DNA from: Kitasatospora sp. NBC_01266
GTDB taxonomy: Bacteria; Actinomycetota; Actinomycetes; Streptomycetales; Streptomycetaceae
DNA: 64,000 nucleotides
Reading direction: 5' to 3'
Assembly: GCF_036242395.1 (NCBI RefSeq)
Contig: NZ_CP108458.1
Span: 7,564,001 to 7,628,000, forward strand
This document shows positions 50,754 to 59,157 of the stretch, piece by piece. A program made the translations under genes and the position numbers. The notes below the pieces were generated by a model. That model did not search any database. It saw nothing but the letters and a program-made list of their open reading frames with translations, and was not told the DNA's origin. The stretch's first letter is position 1; each line of letters opens with the position of its first letter.

Positions 50754-52217
50754 ATGCGCTTCTTGAACCCCCAGACCGGCAGCATCGACGACCGTTACTC
50801 GGGACCGTACGACCTGACGTACGACGACGTCTTCATGGTCCCCAGCCGCTCCGCCGTGGGCTCCCGCCAGGGCGTCGACCTGTCCTCCAACGACGGGACC
50901 GGCACCACCATCCCGCTGGTGGTGGCCAACATGACGGCGGTCGCCGGTCGGCGGATGGCCGAGACGGTGGCCCGGCGCGGTGGTCTGGTGGCCATTCCGC
51001 AGGACATCCCGACCGAGGTGATCGCCGAGGTGATCGACTGGGTGAAGCAGCGGCACCTGGTGTTCGACACCCCGGTCACGCTGGAGCCCGGTGCCACGGT
51101 GGCCGACGCGCTGGCGCTGCTGCCCAAGCGGGCACATGGGGCGCTGGTGGTGGTCGAGGGCGGCAAGCCGGTCGGCGTGGTGACCGAGAGCGACTGCCAG
51201 GGCGTGGACCGGTTCACCAGCATCTCCCAGGTGATGTCGCGCGACCTGCTGCTGCTCGACGAGGGCATCGACCCGCGCGCCGCCTTCGAGCGGCTGAACG
51301 AGGGCCACCGCAAGCTGGCGCCCGTGGTGGACGCGGCGGGCCAGCTGGTCGGCATCCTGACCCGCAAGGGCGCGCTGCGCGCCACCCTCTACACCCCGGC
51401 GGTGGACGCCAACGGCAAGCTGCGGGTCGCGGCCACCGTGGGGATCAACGGCGACGTGGCCGGCAAGGCCAAGGCGCTGCTCGACGCCGGTGCGGACGTG
51501 CTGGTGGTGGACACCGCGCACGGGCACCAGGAGACGATGGTCAGCGCGCTGCGCGCGGTGCGCGGCCTGGACCCGCGGGTGCCGATCGTGGCCGGCAACG
51601 TGGTCTCGGCCGCGGGTGTCCGCGACCTGGTCGAGGCGGGCGCGGACATCCTCAAGGTCGGTGTCGGGCCGGGCGCGATGTGCACCACCCGGATGATGAC
51701 CGGCGTGGGCCGCCCGCAGTTCTCGGCGGTGCTGGAGTGCGCGGCCGAGGCGCGCCGGCTGGGCAAGCACGTCTGGGCGGACGGCGGCGTGCGGCACCCG
51801 CGCGACGTCGCGATGGCGCTGGCCGCCGGCGCCTCCAACGTGATGGTCGGCTCCTGGTTCGCCGGCACCTACGAGTCGCCGGGCGACCTGCAGACGGCCG
51901 CCGACGGCCGCCAGTACAAGGAGAGCTTCGGGATGGCCTCGGCCCGCGCGGTGCGCAACCGCACCGCCGAGGAGTCCGGCTACGACCGGGCCCGCAAGGC
52001 GCTCTTCGAGGAGGGCATCTCCACCTCGCGGATGTTCCTCGACCCGGCCCGCCCGGGTGTCGAGGACCTGATCGACTCGGTGATCGCGGGCGTCCGCAGC
52101 TCCTGCACCTACGCGGGCGCCAACAGCCTGGCGGAGTTCCAGGAGAAGGCGATCGTCGGGATCCAGAGCGCGGCCGGCTTCGCCGAGGGCAAGCCGCTGC
52201 ACTCCAGCTGGGCCTGA
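50754..52217 (+). CDS. guaB1: GuaB1-family IMP dehydrogenase-related protein (probable GMP reductase)
   Basis: 487 residues. The IMPDH/GMPR barrel has the start YDLTYDDVFMVP, the flavin-like phosphate loop AGNVVSAAGVRDLVEAGADILKVGVGPG and the catalytic cysteine in GAMCTTRMMTG. A pair of CBS domains is inserted at about residues 95-220 (KRAHGALVVVEGGKPVGVVTESD; HRKLAPVVDAAGQLVGILTRKG). GuaB1 of mycobacteria, with this architecture, has been shown to act as a GMP reductase rather than an IMP dehydrogenase. The same role is inferred here: recycling GMP to IMP. A perfect palindromic terminator follows. Confidence 0.92.
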   Translation: MRFLNPQTGSIDDRYSGPYDLTYDDVFMVPSRSAVGSRQGVDLSSNDGTGTTIPLVVANMTAVAGRRMAETVARRGGLVAIPQDIPTEVIAEVIDWVKQRHLVFDTPVTLEPGATVADALALLPKRAHGALVVVEGGKPVGVVTESDCQGVDRFTSISQVMSRDLLLLDEGIDPRAAFERLNEGHRKLAPVVDAAGQLVGILTRKGALRATLYTPAVDANGKLRVAATVGINGDVAGKAKALLDAGADVLVVDTAHGHQETMVSALRAVRGLDPRVPIVAGNVVSAAGVRDLVEAGADILKVGVGPGAMCTTRMMTGVGRPQFSAVLECAAEARRLGKHVWADGGVRHPRDVAMALAAGASNVMVGSWFAGTYESPGDLQTAADGRQYKESFGMASARAVRNRTAEESGYDRARKALFEEGISTSRMFLDPARPGVEDLIDSVIAGVRSSCTYAGANSLAEFQEKAIVGIQSAAGFAEGKPLHSSWA

Positions 52218-52236
52218 CCCGGCCCGAACGCGGGCG

Positions 52237-52280
52237 CCGAGCCCCCGGCCGGTGGCAGCTGCCACCGGCCGGGGGCTCGG
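52237..52280. terminator. Perfect 44-base palindromic terminator after guaB1
   Basis: The 22-base arm starting CCGAGCCCCCGGCCGG is mirrored exactly with no spacer. It lies between the convergent guaB1 and chitinase genes and can stop transcription from both sides. Confidence 0.88.
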
Positions 52281-52358
52281 TCATGCGGTGCGTCAGGCCG
52301 TGCGGTGCGTCGGGTCGGGTCGAGTGTCGGCCGCCCGGTGCGTCCGCCGGGCGCGGGC

Positions 52359-53996
52359 TCAGCCCTGGTAGGTGGCCCACATCTTGGAGAACTCGTACGG
52401 CGTCTGGGTGATGTTGGTGCACTTGAACAGGCTGCCGGTGCAGGCGTTCCCGTCCCGGGTGACCTCCCAGAAGGAGAGCTCGCCCAGGTGGTTCTGCTGG
52501 GCGAAGCTGAGCAGCTGCTGGGCGTCCGAGATGCCGAACACCTCGTCGGCGTTGTCGTTCTGACCCAGCATCGGGGTGACGCCGACCATCGCCCAGGTCT
52601 GCGCGGTGGTCAGGTTCGGCCAGACCTGGGCGATCTGGGCCTGGGTGGACTGGGCCGCCTGGATCGAGTAAGTGCCCATCTGGCCGGACGGGTTGGGGGC
52701 CTCGGTGTCGCCGAAGTCCATCGCCATCACGTTGACCACGTCCACCTGCACCCCGGCGGCCTTGGCCGACTGCAGGACGTAGAGGCCGTCGGCGGTGAGG
52801 CCGCTGGGCAGCACCGGCAGGGTCAGGCTGACCTTGAGGTCGCGGCCCTTGGCCCGCTGCGCGGCCTGGACGGCGGCGATCGCGGCCGAGCGGCGGTCCA
52901 CCGAGGCGTGGTCGGAGATCGCGGAGCCCTCGATGTCGAAGTCGATCCGGTCCAGGCCGTAGGCGTCGACCACCTTCTGGTACTGCGCGGTCAGGCTCGG
53001 CACGTCGGTGCAGGACTGGGCCAGCTCGGTGCCGTTGGCGCCGCCGAAGGACGGGCGGACGTCGCCGCCGGCCGCCCGGACGGCGTCGAAGTCCGCCTTG
53101 TCCCAGCCGCTGCCCGGGTCGTAGGCGTTGAACCAGCTCGCGGTACAGGGGGTGGTGCCGTTCACGATGAAGCCGAGCGAGAACTGCTTGAGCCCGGTGG
53201 TGGCGGCGATCTGCGGCAGGCTGGGGGTCGGGTAGGCGCCCAGGTCGACGAACGGGGCGGCCACCCCGGGGGTGCTGCCGCTGCCGGCCACCCCGGTCAC
53301 CGCGGCGGACTGGGCGGACTCGTTGCCGAGCGCGTCGAAGGCGGTGACGGTGAAGGTGTGACTGCTGCCCGCGAGCAGGCCGTTGACGGTGACCGAGGTC
53401 GCCGTGCTGGTCGAGGCGACCACCGAGGAGCCTTCGTAGACGTTGTAGCCGGCCACCCCCGAGCTGTCGGTGGAGGCGTTCCAGGAGAGTGAGATGGCGT
53501 CCGGGCCGGTACCGGAGACGGCCAGACCGGTGGGGACGGTCGGCGGCGTGTTGTTGACCGGCACCCCGGCGCACGGCTGGTTGTTGATCAGGCAGTTGGC
53601 CGGCAGCACCTGGCTGCCGGTGGTGGTGATGTCCATCCCGACCGCCGGCGCGCTCGCGCCGGGGGCCAGCGGGGAGGCCCAGCTCGGCGAGGTGACCGTG
53701 TAGTGCGTGCCGCTGCTGGTCGAGCTGCTGGTCAGGGTGGCGTTCCAGGAGCTGCTGACGCTCTCACCGGTGGGCAGATCGAAGGTGACCGACCAGGAGT
53801 TGACGGTCGCCCGGGTGTCGTTGGTGATCGTGTAGTCGGCCTCGAAGCCGTTCGACCAGCTCTGCGGCTCGGTCAGGTTCGCGACCAGGCCGCTGATACC
53901 GCTGGCGGCCTGCGAGGTCGCGGGGAGCGAGAGAGGCAGGACGACACCGGTCAGGAGCGTGGTGGCGATGAGGGTGGGCAGGGTGACACGCCTCAT
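52359..53996 (-). CDS. Secreted chitinase: CBM2 - FnIII - GH18
   Basis: 545 residues from ATG 53996, with GGAGG 7 bases upstream. A Sec signal peptide (LPTLIATTLLTGVVLPLSLPATSQAA) is followed by a CBM2-type binding domain (WSNGFEADYTITNDTRATVNSW), a fibronectin III domain (PPTVPTGLAVSGTGPDAISLSW to about residue 245) and a GH18 barrel. The active-site motif is IDFDIEG, with GGDVRPSFGGANGTEL and VMAMDFGD also present. It should bind and cleave crystalline chitin outside the cell. The barrel has the same topology as the GH18 gene at 36,185 but is clearly a distinct paralogue. A DasR-like site about 80 bases upstream suggests GlcNAc-responsive control. Confidence 0.96.
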   Translation of the reverse strand: MRRVTLPTLIATTLLTGVVLPLSLPATSQAASGISGLVANLTEPQSWSNGFEADYTITNDTRATVNSWSVTFDLPTGESVSSSWNATLTSSSTSSGTHYTVTSPSWASPLAPGASAPAVGMDITTTGSQVLPANCLINNQPCAGVPVNNTPPTVPTGLAVSGTGPDAISLSWNASTDSSGVAGYNVYEGSSVVASTSTATSVTVNGLLAGSSHTFTVTAFDALGNESAQSAAVTGVAGSGSTPGVAAPFVDLGAYPTPSLPQIAATTGLKQFSLGFIVNGTTPCTASWFNAYDPGSGWDKADFDAVRAAGGDVRPSFGGANGTELAQSCTDVPSLTAQYQKVVDAYGLDRIDFDIEGSAISDHASVDRRSAAIAAVQAAQRAKGRDLKVSLTLPVLPSGLTADGLYVLQSAKAAGVQVDVVNVMAMDFGDTEAPNPSGQMGTYSIQAAQSTQAQIAQVWPNLTTAQTWAMVGVTPMLGQNDNADEVFGISDAQQLLSFAQQNHLGELSFWEVTRDGNACTGSLFKCTNITQTPYEFSKMWATYQG

Positions 53997-54075
53997 GGGC
54001 GAGCCTCCTCGGCATGGGGCGGCGCACAGGGCACGCCGCCAGGACAGTGTGGGGGGCCTGCCGCGGCACCCCCAC

Positions 54076-54091
54076 ATTGGTAGAGACCAAT
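54076..54091. promoter_or_regulatory. DasR-responsive element (dre)-like operator before the chitinase gene
   Basis: ATTGGTAGAGACCAAT is a dyad with arms ATTGGT/ACCAAT. The core TGGTAGAGACCA matches the published DasR consensus TGGTCTAGACCA at 10 of 12 positions. It stands about 80 bases upstream of the start codon, where chitinase dre sites are normally found in Streptomyces. Confidence 0.8.
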
Positions 54092-54216
54092 GCCGTGCGT
54101 CAATAGAGCTGTGGTGAACCGGTCATGATTTAAGGTCAGCTGAAGGTCAGACCCTTGTCACCCGCTCGACCACTGCTGGCCAGGCCCTTGCCGTACCCTT
54201 GCGCGGCCCCGCGCGC

Positions 54217-54245
54217 TGCCGTCAGCCGTCAGCCGTCAGCCGTCG
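54217..54245. repeat. 7-base tandem repeat (GCCGTCA), four copies
   Basis: GCCGTCA repeats head to tail just outside the 3' end of the DUF5995 gene. It is probably replication slippage in a non-coding gap of 250 bases that otherwise holds the chitinase promoter. Confidence 0.6.
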
Positions 54246-54246
54246 G

Positions 54247-54993
54247 TCAACTCAGCGTGGTGAGCAGGGCGCGGCTGACCATGCCGACCGAACCGTCCAG
54301 TGCGGCGACCAGGGCGCGGTAGGCGAGCGGTGCGTTGCGCAGACCGCGCAACGTCAGCACGGTGCCCCAGGCGGCCTCCCGGGCCCGGTCGATACTCCAG
54401 ACGTCGATCACGTGCAGCAGCGGTTCGACGACCTGGAACCGATCGGGCTCCGGCAGCAGCTCACCGCGGACCTGGGCCTCCACCTGGGCCAGCAGGTCGT
54501 TGATCCGCTGGTAGTCGGCCTCGAAGGAGAGCGGATCGCGGCCGAGTTGCCGGGCGGCGTCCAGCACGGCGAGCGGCAGATCGTGCTCGATGTGCGTGTT
54601 CATCCCCGAGAGGGCGGCTTGCAGCGGGTGGATCCCGGGTCTTCGGCGCAGCTCGAAGAGGGGTCGCCAGCAGGCCTGCGGGAGCTGCCCGGCGGCGTCC
54701 GCGTCCACCGCGGCCAGATAGCGGCCGGCGAACAGCGCGTCCAGCACGGCCAGCGCGGCGGGGTCGGCGAAGTACCCGGAGTCGAGCTTGGCCGCGATCA
54801 GCTCGGTCACCGTCAGGTACATCCGGTGGAAGACGCCGACCCCGTCGCCCGGCGGGAAGCCGGGCGCGAGCGCGCGCATCCGCGCCAGCACCTGATCGAT
54901 CGTCAGGATCGGCTGCGAGGACCGGGGCGGCCAGAGGGTATCGGCCGTGCTGGTGCCGACCGCACCAGCCGTGTCCATCGTCGTCTCGGTCAT
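54247..54993 (-). CDS. DUF5995 family protein
   Basis: 248 residues from ATG 54993, with GGAGG 8 bases upstream. It looks soluble, helical and without signal peptide. Conserved-looking blocks are TIDQVLARMRALA near residue 30, DGVGVFHRMYLTVTELIAAKL near 50, PLQAALSGMNTHIEHDLPLAVLD near 125 and a C-terminal RDPLSFEADYQRINDLLAQV. The GMNAHIxxDLP-type block with clustered His/Asp/Asn could be a metal or catalytic site. The family is common in streptomycetes and has no established function. It is followed by the chitinase gene in the same direction after a 250-base gap. Confidence 0.75.
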   Translation of the reverse strand: MTETTMDTAGAVGTSTADTLWPPRSSQPILTIDQVLARMRALAPGFPPGDGVGVFHRMYLTVTELIAAKLDSGYFADPAALAVLDALFAGRYLAAVDADAAGQLPQACWRPLFELRRRPGIHPLQAALSGMNTHIEHDLPLAVLDAARQLGRDPLSFEADYQRINDLLAQVEAQVRGELLPEPDRFQVVEPLLHVIDVWSIDRAREAAWGTVLTLRGLRNAPLAYRALVAALDGSVGMVSRALLTTLS

Positions 54994-55089
54994 GGCTTCA
55001 CCTCCATCGCCGCGGAGCCTCAGCCTGTCAAATCGAGCTGCTGTCCGAAATCGGCCGGGCGAGTGATGAATCATCAGACCGGTGGACCG

Positions 55090-55980
55090 TCACAGCGCCC
55101 CGGCGTCCCGTGCCGTCCAGAGCGACGGGTAGAGCGGCCGCCAGCCCAACTCGGCGCGGAGCAGCGCGTTGCTCGCCATCCCGGACCACGGGTCCTGGTC
55201 CGTTGCCCCGGCCGCGCCGGCCGGCAGCGGCAGCCCGTGCAGCGCGTGGATGTCGTAGGCGGTGACCGGCGCGTCGTCCACCGCGTTGTAGGTCCGCCCG
55301 GCCGCGCTCGGCATGCTCAGGGCCCGCCACAGCGCCTGCGCGACATCCGCGTGGTGCACCACCGGCAGCCGCTTGTGCGCGGGCCAGTGCGCGAGCCGGG
55401 GCAGGAAGTCACTCAGGTGGCTGTCCCCCTCCCCGTACACGAAGGCCAGCCGCACCACCGTCAGCTCCATCGCCCCGGCCGGGTCCCCGGGGAGGTTCGC
55501 GACCAGTTCCCGCAGCCCGGTCTCGGCCTGCGCCTTGGACCTCGGGTAGACGCCGAACCGCGGGCTCGGTCCGACCGGATCGCTCTCCAGAGCCGGCCGG
55601 CCCAGCCCGTCCGGGTAGACCAGATTGGTGCTGGCCTGCACGAACCTGCGCACCCCGGCCGCGGCGGCCTCCCGGCCCAGCGCGACGGCCGCGTCCCGGT
55701 TCACCGCCAGCGCCTCCTCGTCCGGCACGCCGCGGAAGGCGGCTGCCACGTTCACCACGGCCGTCGCGCCGGCCAGCGCCTTCGCCCGATCGCCGGGCTC
55801 GCGCAGGTCACCGGTCACCACCTCGACACCGGCCCGGGCCGCCTGCGCGACCCGGGCGGGGTCCCGGACCAGCACCCGCACCGCGTCGGGGCCCGCCCAC
55901 TGCACCAGGCGCGGCAGGAACCGCCGGCCGACCTGTCCGGTCGCCCCGGTCAGCAGAATCCTCGTCGTTCCCGTCATCAT
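55090..55980 (-). CDS. NAD-dependent epimerase/dehydratase (extended SDR)
   Basis: 296 residues from ATG 55980 (a second ATG follows directly), with GAGGGAG upstream. The N-terminal Rossmann motif is LLTGATGQVGRRF. The catalytic S/T, Y-x3-K set is visible as QASTNLVYPDG and YPRSKAQAE, and substrate-side residues include VRLAFVYGEGDSHLSDFLPRL. It probably oxidises, reduces or epimerises a small sugar- or ketone-type substrate. It is divergent from the XRE regulator at 56,158 with an 8-base inverted repeat between them, so it is likely the regulated target. Confidence 0.9.
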   Translation of the reverse strand: MMTGTTRILLTGATGQVGRRFLPRLVQWAGPDAVRVLVRDPARVAQAARAGVEVVTGDLREPGDRAKALAGATAVVNVAAAFRGVPDEEALAVNRDAAVALGREAAAAGVRRFVQASTNLVYPDGLGRPALESDPVGPSPRFGVYPRSKAQAETGLRELVANLPGDPAGAMELTVVRLAFVYGEGDSHLSDFLPRLAHWPAHKRLPVVHHADVAQALWRALSMPSAAGRTYNAVDDAPVTAYDIHALHGLPLPAGAAGATDQDPWSGMASNALLRAELGWRPLYPSLWTARDAGAL

Positions 55981-56102
55981 CGCTCCCTCTCTCGACCGCA
56001 CGTCCCGGCTGGCTGTCGCAGCGCTGCGTCCACCGGGCTCGCCGACCACTCTGCGGCGGGCGGGCGCCGGACGGGAGAGACCTGTCGACCCGAGGTCCGG
56101 CT

Positions 56103-56127
56103 ATCCAGGGACTGGCAGACCCTGGAT
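56103..56127. promoter_or_regulatory. Inverted repeat between the epimerase and XRE regulator genes
   Basis: ATCCAGGG at 56103-56110 and CCCTGGAT at 56120-56127 are perfect 8-base arms with a 9-base spacer, 31 bases before the regulator ATG. Position and form fit autoregulation by the adjacent XRE protein. Confidence 0.65.
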
Positions 56128-56157
56128 CCGCCGGAGCGCGGGAGTCATCCTGGAAGC

Positions 56158-57012
56158 ATGATCGACCGCCGGGAACTCGCCGACTTCCTCAGCCGCAGCC
56201 GGGCCCGCCTCGCGCCCGTCGACGTCGGGCTGCCGCCCGGCGCCCGGCGCCGCACCCCGGGGCTGCGCCGGGAGGAGGTGGCGGGCCTGGCCGGACTCTC
56301 GGTCGACTACTACGCCCGCCTGGAGCAGGCCCGCGGCCCGCAGCCCTCGCCGACCCTGCTGGCCGCGCTGGCCCGCGCGCTGCGGCTGAGCGGGGACGAA
56401 CGCGACCACCTCTTCCACCTGGCGGGCCACGAACCGCCACGTGGTGCCGGCCGGTTGAGCCACGTCCGGCCCGGGCTGCTGCTGATCCTGGACCGCCTCT
56501 ACGACACCCCGGCCCTGGTGGTCTCCGAACTCGGCGACGTCCTCGCGCAGAACGCGATGTCCGCGGCACTGAGCGGGGCCGTGACCGAGTTGCCGCCGCG
56601 CGAGCGCAACCTGGTGCGGCGTTGGTTCCTCGAACCGGCCTGCCGCTCCCGGTTCCCGGCCGCCGACCACGAGCACCTGGCCCGCGCCCAGGTGGCCAAC
56701 CTGCGGGCCCTGCACGCGGCCAGGTCCGCCGACCCGCAGGTGCGCGAGCTGGTCGAGGACCTGCTGGCGGCCAGCGCGGAGTTCCGCGAGCTGTGGGCGC
56801 GGCACGATGTGGCGGTGCGCCGGGTGGACCGCAAGACCTTCCTGCACCCCGAGGTCGGCGCGATCGAACTGGACTGCGAGGTGCTGGCCGGGGCGGGGGA
56901 GAACCAGCGGCTGGTGGTCCTGACGGCCCGCCCCGGCAGCGAGTCGGCCGGGCGCCTGGAACTGCTCCGGGTGATCGGACAGCAGCGGATGACCGAGGCG
57001 CGGAGCAACTGA
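56158..57012 (+). CDS. XRE-family regulator with MmyB-like C-terminal domain
   Basis: 284 residues. The N-terminal helix-turn-helix (residues 5-80) contains the highly conserved LPPGARRRTPGLRREEVAGLAGLSVDYYARLEQ signature, then RALRLSGDERDHLFHLAG. The C-terminal half is the MmyB-like ligand-binding domain (PALVVSELGDVLAQNAMSAAL, ELWARHDVAVRR, FLHPEVGAIELDCEVL). In actinobacteria these regulators usually repress a divergent oxidoreductase gene; here the neighbour is an SDR epimerase. The ligand is unknown. Confidence 0.94.
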   Translation: MIDRRELADFLSRSRARLAPVDVGLPPGARRRTPGLRREEVAGLAGLSVDYYARLEQARGPQPSPTLLAALARALRLSGDERDHLFHLAGHEPPRGAGRLSHVRPGLLLILDRLYDTPALVVSELGDVLAQNAMSAALSGAVTELPPRERNLVRRWFLEPACRSRFPAADHEHLARAQVANLRALHAARSADPQVRELVEDLLAASAEFRELWARHDVAVRRVDRKTFLHPEVGAIELDCEVLAGAGENQRLVVLTARPGSESAGRLELLRVIGQQRMTEARSN

Positions 57013-57070
57013 CCTGATCGGCACGGAAGATGAGGACCTGAGCGGGGGCCGACCCGATGTGCCGCAGCGC

Positions 57071-58852
57071 TCAGCGGAACTCCCATGGTGAGCGGGGCAG
57101 CGGGCAGCCGTCGCGCCCCAACGCCGCGGCGAAGCGCGGGTCGCTCGCCACCTCTTCGACGGTCGCGCAGCGCAGGCCCCGCCCCGCCGTGCCGGTGGCG
57201 GTCGCGGTGGGGGTGGCGGTGTCCAGCAGGGTGACGGCGGCCGACCAGAGCGAGGACTCGATCCGCTGGCCGAACCCGGTGGCCGCCCGCGCCAGCAGGC
57301 CCGCCAGGACGCCCTCGGCGCTGATCAGGCCGCTGAAGATCTCGGTGATCGTCATCAGCGACGGGGTGACGGGGTGGCCCGGCGGCGTGACCAGTGCGGC
57401 CAGTCCGCTGTGCGCCTGGACCAGGTAGTCGCTGCCGAACGGGGGGTGGTCGCCGAAGAGTTCGCCCCACGCCGAGACCCGGGCGTGCACCAGCCCCGGC
57501 TGCTCGGTGAGCAGCCGTTCGGCGTCCAGCCCCAGCGCCGTGTCCTCGCGGGGGGCCAGGTTGTGCAGGAACACGTCCGCCCCGCCGACCAGTTCGCGGA
57601 TCGTCCGGCGGCCCTCGGCCGAGCGCGGGTCCGCCTGGACCACCCGCTTACCGTGATCGAGCGGGTGGCAGCGGGCCGGGAGCTCGCCGGCCGCCGACCG
57701 CAGCGGGCGCGGCGGCTCGCCACCGGGCGGCTCGATCCGGACCACCTCGGCGCCGAGCAGCGCGAGCAGCCGCCCGGAGAGCGGCCCGGAGAGCCGGCGG
57801 GTCAGCTCGACCACCACGACTCCCTCGAGCGGGCGCGTCGGTGCGGGCGCCCCCGGCGGATCGGCGGGCAGGGCTGGACTGGTCGGCAGGGCAGGATCGG
57901 TGGACAGGGCCAGACCGGTGGACAGGGCCGGACCGGTGGGCCGCACGGGACCGGTGCGCGGTGACGGCACGGTCTGCGGCCAGGGCTCGGCGGCGCGGGC
58001 GATCCGCCACGGCGGAGCCGGGTAGCCGCAGGGGCCGCCGGCCCGCACCGGGACAATGCTCAGGCCTGCCCCGGCCGCCACCGCTGCCAGCTGCTGGTAG
58101 GGCAACTCGGCAGCGGCGAGTGACAGTTCAATCGGCAGTCGACAGCGTGCCGTGGCGAACCGGAGCTGGAACGGCGGCCAGCCGCGCCCGATCACCGGGT
58201 CGGCCACGCCCAACCGGCTCCAGAAGGCCAGCCACTGGCCGGGCCCCAGCGCTTCGATCTCGAACCGCACGCCGTCGCGACTGGTGAACGGCGGTGCCCC
58301 GCCCCCGGCGGGTGCGGCGACCACAGCCCGATCGCCCGCCCGGTCCTCGGCCGTGGACACCGTTGCCGCCGACAGATAGTGACTGACCGTCAGCAGTGCC
58401 GCTTCCGCCACCGAGGTACGCACCTCGCGTACCGCCGAGCCTCGCAGCAGTGCGTACCGGGCGGCCAGCAGTCCCTGGACGGCGAGTACGGCGGCCACCG
58501 CACTCGCGTAGTCGATGCCGAGCGGCCGCGGGCCGCCGTAGCGCCGGCCGTGCAACTGGGCGATCCCGCAAGCGGCCTGCACCTCGGTCTCGTGGCGCAG
58601 CGGCAGCGCCACCGGCCCGGCCCAGTCGATCGAGCAGCTCAGTCGGCCGAGCTCCAACCGCCCGGCCTCACCCGCCCGAAGCTCGCCGCGTGGTCCCAGC
58701 TGGCAGCCCAGGGCCCACAGGTGACGGGCCGCCAGCTCGGTCGCCACGCCCGCACCCGCCGCGACCAGTCGGACCCCGGCGAGCGGGCCGGCCGTGCCAA
58801 CGCTGCTGCCCGGTAAGCGAAGTAGCGGCCGGTTGGTGCGGATCCGGGTCAT
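57071..58852 (-). CDS. Class III CoA-transferase (CaiB/BaiF) family, two fused domains
   Basis: 593 residues. Two CaiB-like segments are fused. The first, about residues 20-300, is diverged (PLGIDYASAVAAVLAVQGLLAARY). The second, from about 335, is canonical: LEGVVVVELTRRLSGPLSGRLLALLGAEVVRIEPPGG and FLHNLAPREDTALGLDAERLL, with ITEIFSGLISAEGVLAGLLAR near the end. The usual catalytic Asp lies in the HNLxPG/D region, and whether it is present is unclear (HNLAPREDTALGLD). The join, residues about 300-335, is a repeated Pro/Leu/Thr linker (TGPALSTGLALSTDPALPT). It ends with a shortened C-terminus compared with full CaiB proteins. The start ATG faces a gap with no clear Shine-Dalgarno. Substrate is unknown. 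Confidence 0.8.
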   Translation of the reverse strand: MTRIRTNRPLLRLPGSSVGTAGPLAGVRLVAAGAGVATELAARHLWALGCQLGPRGELRAGEAGRLELGRLSCSIDWAGPVALPLRHETEVQAACGIAQLHGRRYGGPRPLGIDYASAVAAVLAVQGLLAARYALLRGSAVREVRTSVAEAALLTVSHYLSAATVSTAEDRAGDRAVVAAPAGGGAPPFTSRDGVRFEIEALGPGQWLAFWSRLGVADPVIGRGWPPFQLRFATARCRLPIELSLAAAELPYQQLAAVAAGAGLSIVPVRAGGPCGYPAPPWRIARAAEPWPQTVPSPRTGPVRPTGPALSTGLALSTDPALPTSPALPADPPGAPAPTRPLEGVVVVELTRRLSGPLSGRLLALLGAEVVRIEPPGGEPPRPLRSAAGELPARCHPLDHGKRVVQADPRSAEGRRTIRELVGGADVFLHNLAPREDTALGLDAERLLTEQPGLVHARVSAWGELFGDHPPFGSDYLVQAHSGLAALVTPPGHPVTPSLMTITEIFSGLISAEGVLAGLLARAATGFGQRIESSLWSAAVTLLDTATPTATATGTAGRGLRCATVEEVASDPRFAAALGRDGCPLPRSPWEFR

Positions 58853-59157
58853 CGGTCCTCAACGTCTTCACGGTGCTGAAGGGGGTGGCAGGAGGCGGAA
58901 GGAGGCAAATGGGGGTCCGGTGCACGCGCTCCGTGACGAAGCTATCACACGAGGTGACGGTCGATCGCTCGCCGCATCACCCGCCCGTGCACCGCCCGCA
59001 CTGACATCTCCACCCAGCGCGGTACCCGGATCCCCATCGCACGGTGGATGCCCACTGTCCTTCACTGTCGCCAGGGTTCGGCCCCGGAAGCCACAGCCGC
59101 CGCCCTGGCCGTTGACCCGCCCGGCGAGCCCGCCCGGCAGGATCCCAAGGAGCGGGC
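58853..59157. other. 305-base gap with no convincing gene
   Basis: Lies upstream of the CoA-transferase gene and downstream of the Pro/Ala-rich protein gene. The part at 58,870-58,980 carries GGAGGCGGAAGGAGGCAAATG on the + strand, which looks like a ribosome site, but the frame after it is short (about 30 codons) and unlike a real gene. Confidence 0.4.

Noticed and set aside
58868..59004. Possible small gene behind GGAGGCGGAAGGAGG near 58,890
   Set aside because: The frame after the ATG at 58,914 is short and of random composition; purine-rich stretches are common here.
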